From assembly GCA_045863575.1 (NCBI GenBank), contig BTUC01000001.1, forward strand, positions 1 to 64,000: a stretch of 64,000 nucleotides of DNA. Reading direction: 5' to 3'. The position numbers and the translations under genes are program-made. How positions within the stretch are numbered: position 1 is the first letter of the stretch; every line of letters starts with the position of its first letter. Positions 44,711 through 54,038 of this stretch are shown piece after piece. The notes under the pieces are model-generated. The model searched no databases. It saw only the letters and a program-made list of their open reading frames with translations, and was not told the origin of the DNA. Source of the stretch: JAAXZI01 sp045863575. Lineage in GTDB: Bacteria; Planctomycetota; Phycisphaerae; UBA1845; PWPN01.

Positions 44711-45184
44711 TCAGGTTGGCCTGTCGCCGAGTTTCAGATACATGGCGGCATCGCACCGCGCGGACATGTGCTCCGGCCGGAACGGGCGGAAGCCGAAGGA
44801 ACGATACAAACCGATCGCCTCTTTGAGCACGCTGGCGGTTTCGAGCTGAACCCGGGTGAAACCCAGTGTCCGGGCGCGGTCCAGAGCGTGTCGAAGGATG
44901 GTCTTTCCCAGACCCTTCCCGCGCAGATCGCGTCGCAGGTACATCTTGCGCAACTCGCAGACTCCCGGACCCAAAGGGTACAGGCCATAACAGCCGACCA
45001 GCCGGTTCTGCTCGTCAATCAGCAGTTGGAAGCATCCGCCTCGGGCAGCGTAGTTGCCCTCCAGGTCGGACAAGTCCGCATCCGTAGAGGCCGGATCAGG
45101 CGCCAGTCCGTACTCGTCCAGTATGCCGAACACCAGCTCACGTACACCGTCGCCATCGGCACCACAGGCAGACCGGAATTGCAT
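44711..45184 (-). CDS. GNAT-family N-acetyltransferase
   Basis: Protein of 157 residues from the ATG at 45184 (an ATG 14 codons upstream is also possible). The GNAT fold is clear: LLIDEQNRLVGCYGLYPLG, then the acetyl-CoA pyrophosphate loop ELRKMYLRRDLRGKGLGKTI (motif A, R-G-x-G-x-G/A variant), LGFTRVQLETASVLKEAIGLYRSFGF. The acceptor substrate is unknown. It lies 37 bp after topoisomerase IB on the same strand and may be cotranscribed. Confidence 0.9.
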   Translation of the reverse strand: MQFRSACGADGDGVRELVFGILDEYGLAPDPASTDADLSDLEGNYAARGGCFQLLIDEQNRLVGCYGLYPLGPGVCELRKMYLRRDLRGKGLGKTILRHALDRARTLGFTRVQLETASVLKEAIGLYRSFGFRPFRPEHMSARCDAAMYLKLGDRPT

Positions 45185-45263
45185 GACAGATCGCCCTACC
45201 CAGCCGCTCAAACCACCGTCAACCATCGGCGCATTATCTTCGGAAGCCTATCTCCAGACCAGT

Positions 45264-46376
45264 TCAGGCGGAGCGGCGCTTCCTGGCGGGAACCGCCGGA
45301 GCTGTTGAATCCGGGCACCGGGCCGCCCGGCGCAGCAGCGCCATGACCACCCGCTCCGGATCAGGGCTGCGTCCACCGCGCTTCTGCACACAGGCTTTCA
45401 CCAGAACCTCAAAAAGCGATCCGTCCTCAAAGCAGCGCAAGGCATACGGGTGGATGTAGTAGTTCCGGCAAACCGACGGTGTATTGCCCAGCCGGGCGGC
45501 GACCTCCTTGATCGCCTGAACGATCTGCTTTCTGCCGGCGGTTTTCGAGGTGCACGGCCCGGATTCCAGGAACTTCTCCACCACCAGCACCGTCCCCGCC
45601 CAGGTGCGGAAATCCTTGGCCGTGAAATCCTCGCCGGTGACGTCGCGCACATAGTCATTCACGTCCGCCGACTCGACGTCGCACGTCTGCCCGGCGTCAT
45701 CGACGTACTGAAACAGCTCCTGCCCGGGCAGATCCTGGCAGCGCTTGATGATCCTGGCCAGGCGGGCATCGGAGAATTGGACCTCGCGCCGCTTACCACT
45801 TTTGCCCTGATAACGGATCTGCACGCGTGCGCCGCTCACCTTGACATGCCGATCCCGGAGCGTGGTCAGGCCAAACGAGTTGTTCTGCGCGGCGTATTCG
45901 TCGTTGCCCACCCGGATGTGCGTTTCATCCAGCAAATGCACCACTGTCGCCAGCACTTTCTCGCGTTTGAGCCCGGGAAGGCGCATGTGCCGTGCAATGA
46001 TCCGCCGAATGGCCGGCAACGCTTTGCCAAAGGCCGCCATGCGATGGAATTTGGTTGCCGCACCGACTTCCCGCCACTTGTCATGATAGCGGTATTGTTT
46101 GCGCCCCCGGTCGTCGCGGCCGATCGCCTGAATATGGCCGTTGGCATGGGGGCAGATCCACACATCCGTCCAGGCTGGAGGAATGACCAGGCTCCGGATC
46201 CGCGCCAGCACGTCTGGGGCCTTGAGCGGACGGCCATCGGCGCCCTTGTATCCAAAACCCCGGCCCTGCCGCACCCGGCGGATGCCCGGCTGAGTATCGG
46301 TCACGTAACGCAGCCCGGCGTAACGCGCGGCCGCGGCCGGATCCTGACGGGGATCGGGTAATGTGCGGACAGCCAT
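45264..46376 (-). CDS. DNA topoisomerase IB
   Basis: Eukaryote/poxvirus-type topoisomerase that relaxes supercoils through a 3'-phosphotyrosine. The 370-residue length fits the bacterial group. Catalytic elements visible: Arg in HIRVGNDEYA, Lys in YQGKSGKRRE, Arg in FRTWAGTVLV, and the nucleophilic Tyr in VCRNYYIHP. The N-terminal DNA-clamp half has GFGYKGADGRPLKAPDVLARI and SLVIPPAWTDVWICPHANGHIQA. It probably acts in the cytoplasm on chromosomal DNA. GNAT follows 37 bp after its stop. Confidence 0.95.
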   Translation of the reverse strand: MAVRTLPDPRQDPAAAARYAGLRYVTDTQPGIRRVRQGRGFGYKGADGRPLKAPDVLARIRSLVIPPAWTDVWICPHANGHIQAIGRDDRGRKQYRYHDKWREVGAATKFHRMAAFGKALPAIRRIIARHMRLPGLKREKVLATVVHLLDETHIRVGNDEYAAQNNSFGLTTLRDRHVKVSGARVQIRYQGKSGKRREVQFSDARLARIIKRCQDLPGQELFQYVDDAGQTCDVESADVNDYVRDVTGEDFTAKDFRTWAGTVLVVEKFLESGPCTSKTAGRKQIVQAIKEVAARLGNTPSVCRNYYIHPYALRCFEDGSLFEVLVKACVQKRGGRSPDPERVVMALLRRAARCPDSTAPAVPARKRRSA

Positions 46377-46645
46377 GACAGGCCCTCAATGAAGTCGCCG
46401 GCTGTCGTGTCCGGACGATTCTAGCCTTCAGACCTGCCGAAGCATGATCGACTTTACCACCCACCATGCGCTGTAAACTCATGAGCAGCATGAGGAACGA
46501 ACAACGTGCGCACCAGCCGACCGGCGAACGGGGTCGACCCGACGGCTGGCTGGTCGCGCCGCGGCTCGGCCCCACATCGTGAGGCGATTCTCACGCCCGC
46601 GGGCTCTCAACCGTCTCCCCCGCCTTGTCCGATAAGTAATGCAAC

Positions 46646-47653
46646 ATGGCCGACGTACTCGATCAAGCCGAAGTTGATGCTCTGCTATCGGCAGTGGACG
46701 CCGGAGCCGCCACGGCCGCCCCCCCACCAGACGTCTTTGTCCGCACGCATCGCCGCCCCCAGGAAATCCGCACCTACGACTTCAAACGTCCTGAGCGCGT
46801 CAGCAAGGACCAGATGCGTTCCTTGGAGGCGATCCACGAGAGCTTCGCCCGCAATTTTGGTGCGTCGCTTTCCGGTTTCCTGCGGACGATCGTCGAGGTC
46901 CGCGTTGCCACCATCGAGCAGCTCACCTACAGCGAGTTCATCCACTCTCTGCCCAACCCGACCTGCTTCAACCTGCTGAACGCCACGCCGCTGGAGGGGC
47001 AACTCTGCCTCGAGATCAGCCCGCTGATCATTTACCCCATCATCGATCGCCTGCTGGGCGGATCGAACGCCGAAATGTTCATCCCCCAGCGGCCGTTGAC
47101 GGCCATCGAGTGGCGCCTGGTCAAGCGCATCACCGACCGAGCCGTCATTAATTTCACGGAAGTCTGGGCCAACCTCGTACCCGTCAAATTCGAGTTGGCA
47201 GAAACTGAATCGAACCCCCACCTCGTGCAGATCGTTGCCCCCAATGAAGTGGTGGTGGTTATCGGCCTGGAACTCAAGATGGGCAGCCGCGCCGGAACCA
47301 TGACCCTGTGCATCCCCTTTAATGTTATCGAGCCCGTGATGGGTAAGCTGGCCACCCAGAGTTGGCTGGCCTACCAGCGCAAGGCCGCCAGTCACCAGCA
47401 GCGCGAGCAACTGGCCACTCACCTGCGGTCCGCGGAGGTCAATTTGCGGGCGTTCCTGGCCGCCACGACTATCACCGTGCACGACCTGATCCGGCTCAAG
47501 CCCGGTGACATTATTCCCACCCCCAAGCTGGCCAACTCGGAGCTCGTCCTCCAGGTTGAAGACCGCAGCAAGTTCGCCGGCCGGCTCTACCAGCACAAGG
47601 GTTTACGTTGCATTCGGCTCACGCGCCTGGCCGAGCAGGACGAGTCCCTGTAG
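46646..47653 (+). CDS. fliM: Flagellar motor switch protein FliM
   Basis: C-ring protein that binds CheY-P and sets rotation direction. The 335-residue protein starts with the CheY-binding segment VLDQAEVDALLSAVDAG, followed by the CheC-like middle domain (HESFARNFGASLSGFL, TEWANLVPVKFELAETESNP region) and the C-terminal SpoA domain (HDLIRLKPGDIIPTPKLANSELVLQV). No other flagellar or chemotaxis gene is next to it in this window, which is odd because fliM usually lies with fliN, fliL or flhA. No strong RBS is seen. Confidence 0.95.
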   Translation: MADVLDQAEVDALLSAVDAGAATAAPPPDVFVRTHRRPQEIRTYDFKRPERVSKDQMRSLEAIHESFARNFGASLSGFLRTIVEVRVATIEQLTYSEFIHSLPNPTCFNLLNATPLEGQLCLEISPLIIYPIIDRLLGGSNAEMFIPQRPLTAIEWRLVKRITDRAVINFTEVWANLVPVKFELAETESNPHLVQIVAPNEVVVVIGLELKMGSRAGTMTLCIPFNVIEPVMGKLATQSWLAYQRKAASHQQREQLATHLRSAEVNLRAFLAATTITVHDLIRLKPGDIIPTPKLANSELVLQVEDRSKFAGRLYQHKGLRCIRLTRLAEQDESL

Positions 47654-47744
47654 ACCCGCTGACGTACCATGACCTGACCCGCAGCGCTGCACCGCCGCCA
47701 TTTCGGGACCGCCCCGCGCAACGGTGTACTTGTTCATTTCGCAC

Positions 47745-47773
47745 TTGATCCGGGTGCCGGGGAACGTTACATT
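47745..47773 (+). promoter_or_regulatory. Promoter of the 361-residue dockerin-type gene
   Basis: TTGATC (47745-47750), 17-bp spacer, TACATT (47768-47773). The leader (about 140 nt) contains a CCGGGC / GCCCGG hairpin. Confidence 0.55.
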
Positions 47774-47920
47774 CGAGAGGTCGTGGAGACCGGACGGCCG
47801 GGCAGAAGGCCCGGAGAACGGCCATAACCGGACTGCTGCCGCGGCTGGCTGTGGTTCGGCTTTAATGTTCACTTCGATCAGTTCATCCACCGGCACCGGG
47901 CCGGCGCGAGGGAGGTCGCA

Positions 47921-49006
47921 ATGCGTAACGGCATGGCAACGGCGGGCGCGGTACTGCTCGTATCGGCGCTGGTTGGCCCCGTATATGCCCAGAGCAACTG
48001 CGAGCAGAATCGGGCCACCATCAGCGCGACGCGCGGAATCGTCTTCGAGTCGGCCAATGTCCAGCAAGGGCAATGGTACTGGAAGCTCGTGGAAGTCGCG
48101 TGGTGCAACGAGAACCAGGCCGGCGGCAAGATCAACATCTTCTACCGCTGCAAGGACGCCTCCGGGCAACTCATCGCCAACCAGAAATGCATCGCCGCGT
48201 ACCCGCTCAACCAGTCGAACCAGGTCACGATTTCCACGAAGGCCCCGCCGGACTGGGGCGATTTTCCCATGAGCGGCGGCAACTGGTGCCCCTTCTGGCC
48301 GGAGGGTCCGCGAGGCCCCTTCAGCGCCTGGGTGGACAGCTTCTGCCCGGCGAACGGCTCCTCCTGCCCGCCGCAGGCCAGCTATCCCAGCGACAAGGTC
48401 ATCGGCATGGGCCTGCCGTGCAACCGCCACGAGTGCTACTTTCTGACCTGGCAGTTCACGCAGATGCCCGCCCTGAACCCCACGATCTCGCGATCGCCTT
48501 CGAGCTTCGTGAAGACCGTGGGCGAGGGAGGCACGTTGCCCAACGATTCTTTCACGGTGCAGAACACGGGCGGCGGCACGCTGACCTACAGTATGACGGA
48601 TAATGCCGACTGGCTCAGCGTCAGCCCCTCCAGTGGCGCCAGCACGGGTGAGGTGGATACCATCAATGTGATCTACGACGTGGACGAGCTGTCTCCCGAC
48701 GAATACAACGCCACCATCACCATCTCGGCTCCCGGAGCTACCAACACACCGCAGACCATCCCGATTCAGCTCACCGTCACTTCACCGCGATACCTGGGCG
48801 ACTTCGATGAAGATCTCGACGTGGACCTGGAGGACTTCGGGCATTTCCAGCTTTGTCTTACCGGCCCGGGCGTCATCCAGAGCGACTCCGAATGTGCCGA
48901 CACACGACTCGATCACGATCCAGACGTCGACCAGGAGGATTTCGGCATCTTCCAGGCCTGCCTCAGCGGCGCCAACCGCAGGCCGCCCGACGAGTGCAGG
49001 AGATAA
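47921..49006 (+). CDS. Secreted protein with BACON-like and dockerin-like modules
   Basis: Exported protein of 361 residues. GGGAGG precedes the ATG; the signal peptide is GMATAGAVLLVSALVGPVYAQ. Residues 24-185 form a Cys-containing domain of unknown family (NCEQNRATISATRGIVFESA, WCNENQAGGKINIFYRC). Residues 190-290 are a BACON/Ig-like sandwich (FTVQNTGGGTLTYSMTDNADWLSVSPSSG). The last 70 residues are a dockerin-like pair (DEDLDVDLEDFGHFQLCLTG, DHDPDVDQEDFGIFQACLSG). Function unknown. Confidence 0.75.
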   Translation: MRNGMATAGAVLLVSALVGPVYAQSNCEQNRATISATRGIVFESANVQQGQWYWKLVEVAWCNENQAGGKINIFYRCKDASGQLIANQKCIAAYPLNQSNQVTISTKAPPDWGDFPMSGGNWCPFWPEGPRGPFSAWVDSFCPANGSSCPPQASYPSDKVIGMGLPCNRHECYFLTWQFTQMPALNPTISRSPSSFVKTVGEGGTLPNDSFTVQNTGGGTLTYSMTDNADWLSVSPSSGASTGEVDTINVIYDVDELSPDEYNATITISAPGATNTPQTIPIQLTVTSPRYLGDFDEDLDVDLEDFGHFQLCLTGPGVIQSDSECADTRLDHDPDVDQEDFGIFQACLSGANRRPPDECRR

Positions 49007-49010
49007 GAAG

Positions 49011-49077
49011 TGCTGAGTAACGAGTGCTGAGTGCTGAGTGCTCAGTGCTGAGTGCTCAGTGCTGAGTGTTAAGTGCT
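49011..49077 (+). repeat. Heptamer tandem repeat array 1
   Basis: About nine units of AGTGCTG / AGTGCTC begin a few bases after the stop of the preceding dockerin-type gene. The same heptamer array follows the next dockerin-type gene at 52935-53015. Confidence 0.9.
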
Positions 49078-49082
49078 ACGCA

Positions 49083-49140
49083 CCCCTTTTAAGAGGGTTC
49101 GTGATTAACTCCCCCCTTACCAAGGGTGGGGTTAAGGGGC
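49083..49140. repeat. GC-rich hairpin cluster downstream of heptamer array
   Basis: CCCCTTTTAAGAGGG and CCCCCCTTACCAAGGGTGGGG are two short hairpins made of C and G runs, similar in style to those at 6346-6380 and 60137-60170 but not the same sequence. The rest of the gap to 49286 holds no gene I can support. Confidence 0.6.
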
Positions 49141-49286
49141 GCTCCAGAGCCCTCGCAAGCGAGCGGCCCGGACGCCAAAAGCTGACCACGCTGGCAAGCG
49201 CGCTGCTGCGCCGGTCTTGAAGAATCCGAAGCCGTCAGCCAATGGGCGCACCAGCGTACCTTTGAGAACGAGCGAAAGGTGAGGCG

Positions 49287-52200
49287 GTGCCAGCTCAGCA
49301 CTTGCTTACATTCCGGCGGGTCGGCCTTCTGGTGGTTACCACCTTCCTGGTCGGCGCTCCCATCCGCGCGGCCGACTCTCCCTGGGTTTATGGCATCCAC
49401 TGGTATGGCGACCCGGTTTCGAACCTGGTCGAGGTCATGACCGGCGGCAAACCGATCTGGTCGCTGGAGACGGCCGTCCTCTATGACGGCTACTGGAACG
49501 TCAGCAACCAACTCCCCAAGTTCCAGACGCTCGTCGCTCGCGGCCATACCCTGGTGACCCGCATCCAGCCCCGTTGGGGTCTGGTGGTGCCCGCCGAGGC
49601 CGACATGACCCAGTACCTCCAGGATGTCACCACGGCCGCCCAGCAGCTCGCCGACCTGACCCACATCTGGCAGATCGGCAACGAGATGAATCTCCCCTGG
49701 GAATACAACATCGGCACGCTCACCCCGGCCGACTACGTCTCGCGCTTCAAGCGGATCCGCAACGCGATCAAGGCCACACCCAGCTCGCTCGGCCCACAGA
49801 TCGTGCTGCTGGGGCCGGTGGCCCCGGTAGACAATGCCTGGCTGGGAGCGATGCTCGACCATCTGGCTCCCGGCGATTTCGATGGCTTCGCTCTGCACGC
49901 CTACGGCATCGGCGATGCCGCCAGCTCGCGGGTGAATTTTCGCAACCAGTATGCCGAGCAGCTCCATTACATCGACACGCGCGGCTACGCGGCCAAGCCG
50001 GTCTACCTCCTGGAGTGGGGCCGGCAGGTCAACCCCATCAGCGATACCAACGAGGCGGCCAGCGCCCAGTTCCTCCACGGCGCCTTGCAGGACCTGCACG
50101 CGTGGAACACGACGCCCGGCAACCATCCCGTTGTGTGCGCGTGCTGGTTCATCTACGCCAACGACGCGGTGTGGCAAAACTGGTCGATCCTTGATCTCAA
50201 GGGGCTCCACCCCCCCGGCCCCAACAACGACCTCTACGACGCCTTCCAGTACGCTTGCACTCTGAATCTGCCCGCCGGCGGAGGCAGCGCCCCTCAGGGG
50301 CCGGTCATCAGTCGCTCGCCTGCCACGCTGAACCCCACGGCCACGCCAGGACAAAACGCCGCCGGCCAGACATTCGCCGTCTCGAACGGCGGGACCGGCA
50401 CACTGAACTACACCATCGCCGAGAACATCCCCTGGCTCTGGCTCACACCAACCGAAGGCACCAGCATCGGCGAAGTGGATACCATTGCCGTTCATTACAC
50501 CACCGCCTCGCTGGCGGCCGGCAGCTACAGCGGCACGATCACCATCTCCGACCCGGCAGCCGGTAACAGCCCACAGGCGATCACAGTCAATCTCTCCATC
50601 CAAACGGCGGTTCCGCCACCGGCTATCGTAAACCCGGACTTCCAGTCCAACGGCGGCGGATGGAACGGGGCGGCAGCCGGCTGGGCCACCTTCGGCGGCA
50701 ATAAATGGGAGGGTGTTTTCGACAACAGCCGCTCCTGGGCGCAGGGCGTTTCCGAGCTATCGGCCGGCGGCGCCTGCGGAGTTCGACAGATCATCACCAC
50801 GACAAGTGGCGCCCGGTACCGAGTCGCCGTGTACGGCGTCAGCCAGCACGTCAGCCTCGACGTATCGATCGGCATAGATGTCGGCGGTGGGACCACTCCC
50901 TCGAACGCGACGTTCGGTACGCCCTCGACCTCCCCCAACTGGATAGAAGTAACCTGCGATTTCACAGCCACCGGCAACAGCGCGGCCATCTTTCTCCGTG
51001 GTCGGAACACCAGCAGCGGCTTCATCTCCGGCAAGTGGTGTCTGTTCGACGGTGTGTCCATCCAGGTGCTGAGCGCACCCGGCAACCATCCGCCCACGGC
51101 CGTCGCGGCGGGTAGCCCGCTCTCCGGAAGCGCGCCGCTCACCGTGAACTTTACGGCCAGCGGATCGAGCGATCCGGATCCCGGACAGACGCTGAGCTTC
51201 GCGTGGGATTTTGGCGACGGCGGAGCGGCCAGCGGTTCGGCCGTCATGCACACCTATACCAGTGCCGGGAATTACACGGCCACACTCACGGTGAGCGACG
51301 GACACGGCGGCACCGACACCCATACGCTGAGCATCACGGTTACTGCCGGCGGCGGGACTGGTGGCGAGAACCTCATCGCCAATCCCGGCTTCGAATCCAC
51401 CTTCAGCGCGGGACTGGCCGCCGGGTGGCAATCGTGGCAGGCCTCAGGAACAGGCTACTGGAAGCAATCCGCGCGGCTCGGACGCATCGGCGCGGGGCTC
51501 TACAGCGGCACGAATGGATTCAACCAGACGGTGCGGCTCAATCCCAAGACCGTGCTACTGTCCGATCTGGCCTTGGGCCATGCGGCCGGGCTCCGTGCGG
51601 CCCTCCCGGACGCACTCATCATCGGGCGGCTGTTCATCGACCCCTTCATGCACACGGGAGCCGGCGGGTACCTGTCCAACCCGGAATTCTACGGAGCCAA
51701 GCACGCCGACGACTGCTATAGCACCGCTCTTCAGAAGCCCGGGATCAGCGCCTGGCAGGGCTTCAACGAGCCCGTGCTTAATGATGAGGACTTCGCTCGC
51801 CGGGTAGGCCGCTTCGAAAAAGCGTTCGCCGACCGCTGCCACGAGCGCGGCCTGAAGTCCTGCGTGCTCAACCTGGCCGTCGGGAACCCCGGCGATATGA
51901 GCCGCATGCTCCTGCCGGAGATCGTCGCCGCGCTGGGGGCGGCCGACTACGCCGGTTACCACACCTACGGGGGCATCGACGACCAGCTCATGATGGGGCC
52001 GCAACGGCCCTGGTTCGCGCTCCGCTGGCGCTTCTACATGGACATGTACGCCCAGGCCGGGCACCGCATGCCGCCGGTGGTCTATACCGAGTGCACGACG
52101 TACTACGCCTGGCGCGGCAGCTTCACCGCCCCGCAGATCCGCGACGATCTCACCGGCTTCGAGGCCCTGACCAAACAGGCCGATCCGTGGTCCGTGGGCA

Positions 52201-52934
52201 TGTGCATCTTCCTGGTCGGCTCCAACTCACCGCAGTGGGACGGCTGGGAGGTCGCTGACCAGCCGGTCATCTATGAAGGCTGCGGCGACTACAACCTGGC
52301 CCACCCGGCAGACGCCTGGGTGGGGCTTTATTCGCAGCAGTTCGGCGAAACGTCGGGCGGATTCACGGGCGGCGTGCACCAGGCGGTTGCGGTCACTGCC
52401 GGCCGTTCATATCGGCTGGATCACTGGATGAAGCACGAGACCTACGGCGTCAACAACGCGCTCGCCTATCACGTCGGCTACGACTACACCGGTCAGACGT
52501 CCAACCCCAACGCTCCATCGCTCACCTGGACCGGCAATCTGCTGGCCAACCCACGCCGCGAGACGGATTGGTGGTACCGGCACACGCTGGAGTTCACGGC
52601 CACGGGTCCACAAGTTTCCATCTGGTTCAAAGGGACCCAGCCATCCGGCAGGAGCCCCTGGCGAATCATGCTCGACGAGGTGACGCTGACCCAGATCTCT
52701 ATGCCACCGGCCAGCTTCATCGGCGACTTCGACGGCGATGGAGACGTGGACCAGTCCGATTTCGGTCACTTTCAGGCCTGTCTCTCCGGCGCCGGCCAAC
52801 CCCAGAGCGACCCGGCCTGCGCCGACGCCCGCCTGGATGCAGACCCGGACGTGGACAGCGACGACTTCGGCCTCTTCCAGCAATGCCACGGCGGCCCTAA
52901 CCGCGAGCCGCCGCCGGAGTGCGGAGGTCAATGA
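49287..52934 (+). CDS. Secreted protein with two clan GH-A-like modules, BACON-like, CBM-like, PKD and dockerin-like domains
   Basis: Exported protein of 1215 residues; GTG start with GAGG upstream and a signal peptide (VGLLVVTTFLVGAPIRAAD). Module 1 (30-330) looks like a TIM-barrel glycosidase with candidate acid/base Glu133 (IWQIGNEMN) and nucleophile Glu243 (VYLLEWGRQ). Then a BACON-like sandwich (about 345-445), a CBM-like jelly roll (about 450-595), and a PKD domain (about 600-690, SFAWDFGDGG..HTYTSAGNYTATLTVSDG). Module 2 (700-1010) is a second barrel-like region with Glu828 (WQGFNEPVLND) and Glu935 (VYTECTTYY). A jelly roll and the dockerin-like pair (DGDGDVDQSDFGHFQACLSG, DADPDVDSDDFGLFQQCHGG) end the protein. 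Substrate unknown. Confidence 0.72.
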   Translation: MPAQHLLTFRRVGLLVVTTFLVGAPIRAADSPWVYGIHWYGDPVSNLVEVMTGGKPIWSLETAVLYDGYWNVSNQLPKFQTLVARGHTLVTRIQPRWGLVVPAEADMTQYLQDVTTAAQQLADLTHIWQIGNEMNLPWEYNIGTLTPADYVSRFKRIRNAIKATPSSLGPQIVLLGPVAPVDNAWLGAMLDHLAPGDFDGFALHAYGIGDAASSRVNFRNQYAEQLHYIDTRGYAAKPVYLLEWGRQVNPISDTNEAASAQFLHGALQDLHAWNTTPGNHPVVCACWFIYANDAVWQNWSILDLKGLHPPGPNNDLYDAFQYACTLNLPAGGGSAPQGPVISRSPATLNPTATPGQNAAGQTFAVSNGGTGTLNYTIAENIPWLWLTPTEGTSIGEVDTIAVHYTTASLAAGSYSGTITISDPAAGNSPQAITVNLSIQTAVPPPAIVNPDFQSNGGGWNGAAAGWATFGGNKWEGVFDNSRSWAQGVSELSAGGACGVRQIITTTSGARYRVAVYGVSQHVSLDVSIGIDVGGGTTPSNATFGTPSTSPNWIEVTCDFTATGNSAAIFLRGRNTSSGFISGKWCLFDGVSIQVLSAPGNHPPTAVAAGSPLSGSAPLTVNFTASGSSDPDPGQTLSFAWDFGDGGAASGSAVMHTYTSAGNYTATLTVSDGHGGTDTHTLSITVTAGGGTGGENLIANPGFESTFSAGLAAGWQSWQASGTGYWKQSARLGRIGAGLYSGTNGFNQTVRLNPKTVLLSDLALGHAAGLRAALPDALIIGRLFIDPFMHTGAGGYLSNPEFYGAKHADDCYSTALQKPGISAWQGFNEPVLNDEDFARRVGRFEKAFADRCHERGLKSCVLNLAVGNPGDMSRMLLPEIVAALGAADYAGYHTYGGIDDQLMMGPQRPWFALRWRFYMDMYAQAGHRMPPVVYTECTTYYAWRGSFTAPQIRDDLTGFEALTKQADPWSVGMCIFLVGSNSPQWDGWEVADQPVIYEGCGDYNLAHPADAWVGLYSQQFGETSGGFTGGVHQAVAVTAGRSYRLDHWMKHETYGVNNALAYHVGYDYTGQTSNPNAPSLTWTGNLLANPRRETDWWYRHTLEFTATGPQVSIWFKGTQPSGRSPWRIMLDEVTLTQISMPPASFIGDFDGDGDVDQSDFGHFQACLSGAGQPQSDPACADARLDADPDVDSDDFGLFQQCHGGPNREPPPECGGQ

Positions 52935-53015
52935 TGAGTGCTGAGTGCTCAGTGCTGAGTGCTGGGTGCTGGGTGCTGGGTGTTGGGGATCGGGTGCTGG
53001 GTGTTGGGTGCTGGC
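52935..53015 (+). repeat. Heptamer tandem repeat array 2
   Basis: Units of AGTGCTG / GGTGCTG start at the stop codon of the dockerin-type gene. The first part matches array 1; the later units drift to GGGTGCT and GGGTGTT. Confidence 0.88.
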
Positions 53016-53022
53016 TTGGATT

Positions 53023-53065
53023 CCCTCCTCCGGTACTCCGGGGGAGGGCCCGGGTGGGGGCTTGG
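53023..53065 (-). repeat. 43-bp palindromic element, copy 2
   Basis: Its reverse complement matches 5089-5131 and 60219-60261 over the full 43 bp with only a few differences. It directly follows heptamer array 2. Confidence 0.9.
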
Positions 53066-53123
53066 GGGGCAACGAACCTCTCGACAAAACCAGCACACCA
53101 GGAAGCAGAAGTGATTGGGGTTG

Positions 53124-53150
53124 GGATTAAGATTAAGATTAAGATTAGGA
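53124..53150 (+). repeat. GATTAA hexamer tandem repeat
   Basis: Four consecutive units of (G)ATTAA(G) near the end of the methyltransferase gene; AT-rich within a GC-rich region. Confidence 0.75.
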
Positions 53151-53179
53151 CGCTTTCTGTTGCCAGGTCAGCCCGCATT

Positions 53180-53758
53180 TCAGACCTGCCGCATCCGAAA
53201 CCTCCATCCATAATGCCACGGCGGGAGATCCACCATGCCCCCCTCCCTGCCCAGCACTCCGGTGGCTTCCGCCCAGACCGCGATCTGCTCCGGCCGTGGA
53301 CGAATATCCATCGAAGGTCCGCGCGGCGTGGCCGGATCGTACCGCCAGTGAATGGCCCACACCCAACCCCCCGGCCGGACAATCGCAGCCGCCTGCTCCA
53401 GCAAACGCACCGGCTCCTCTCCGTGGAGAATATTGAACAACAGGAAGCCATCCACCGAAGCGGGCGGCAGACCATAACCGTCAACCAGGACATCCCGGCA
53501 CTCGGCAACGACATTGGCCAAACCGATCTCACGGGCGCGCCGTTGCGTCCGCGCCACCATTCCCCTCTCCAAATCAAACGCGAACGCGCGCCCGCGGATC
53601 CGCTGAGCCACCGGCAGCGTGAACGTCCCATAGCCGCACCCCAGCTCGGCCACGTCGCCCACCGCGGCATCGATGCCGAGCCGGTCCAGGATCAGCGGAA
53701 CGTCAAACAAGCTCTCCCAGTACGCCTCCTCGGGCATACCGCTCTCACGCAGCTTCAT
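53180..53758 (-). CDS. SAM-dependent class I methyltransferase
   Basis: Protein of 192 residues from the ATG at 53758, chosen because GGAG lies 8 nt upstream; an ATG at 53800 is also in frame. SAM-binding motif I is VAELGCGYGTFTLPVAQ, followed by AFAFDLERGMVARTQRRA (acidic residue of strand 2), VDGFLLFNILHGEEP and a C-terminal WHYGWRFRM. The substrate is unknown. It stands alone between secreted-protein genes. Confidence 0.85.
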   Translation of the reverse strand: MKLRESGMPEEAYWESLFDVPLILDRLGIDAAVGDVAELGCGYGTFTLPVAQRIRGRAFAFDLERGMVARTQRRAREIGLANVVAECRDVLVDGYGLPPASVDGFLLFNILHGEEPVRLLEQAAAIVRPGGWVWAIHWRYDPATPRGPSMDIRPRPEQIAVWAEATGVLGREGGMVDLPPWHYGWRFRMRQV

Positions 53759-54038
53759 GTGCTGATCTCCGGCCAATGAGGGCAGTCTCACGACGGCCAT
53801 GATAGCCGAGAGCTCGCGTTTATTTCATCCGGGTTGCCCCGGCTGGGTCCAGGCGTGGAAAAGGCTGGATTGAACGAACGGCATGTGCGCGCCAATTTCA
53901 GCACAGACGAATGAAACGCTGCCGGCGCTGCTCACTCTTCAGGCACGCCCTTGGCTTCCCACCCGATCGGTGTCGGTTGCCGTCGCCAAGCGCAGCAGCC
54001 CCGATCTTGCACAGCGAGCAACAAAGATAAAAAGTCTC

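Noticed and set aside
52407..53096. Minus-strand frame encoding STQHS-type repeats
   Set aside because: It is the reverse translation of the heptamer array plus antisense of the dockerin-type gene.
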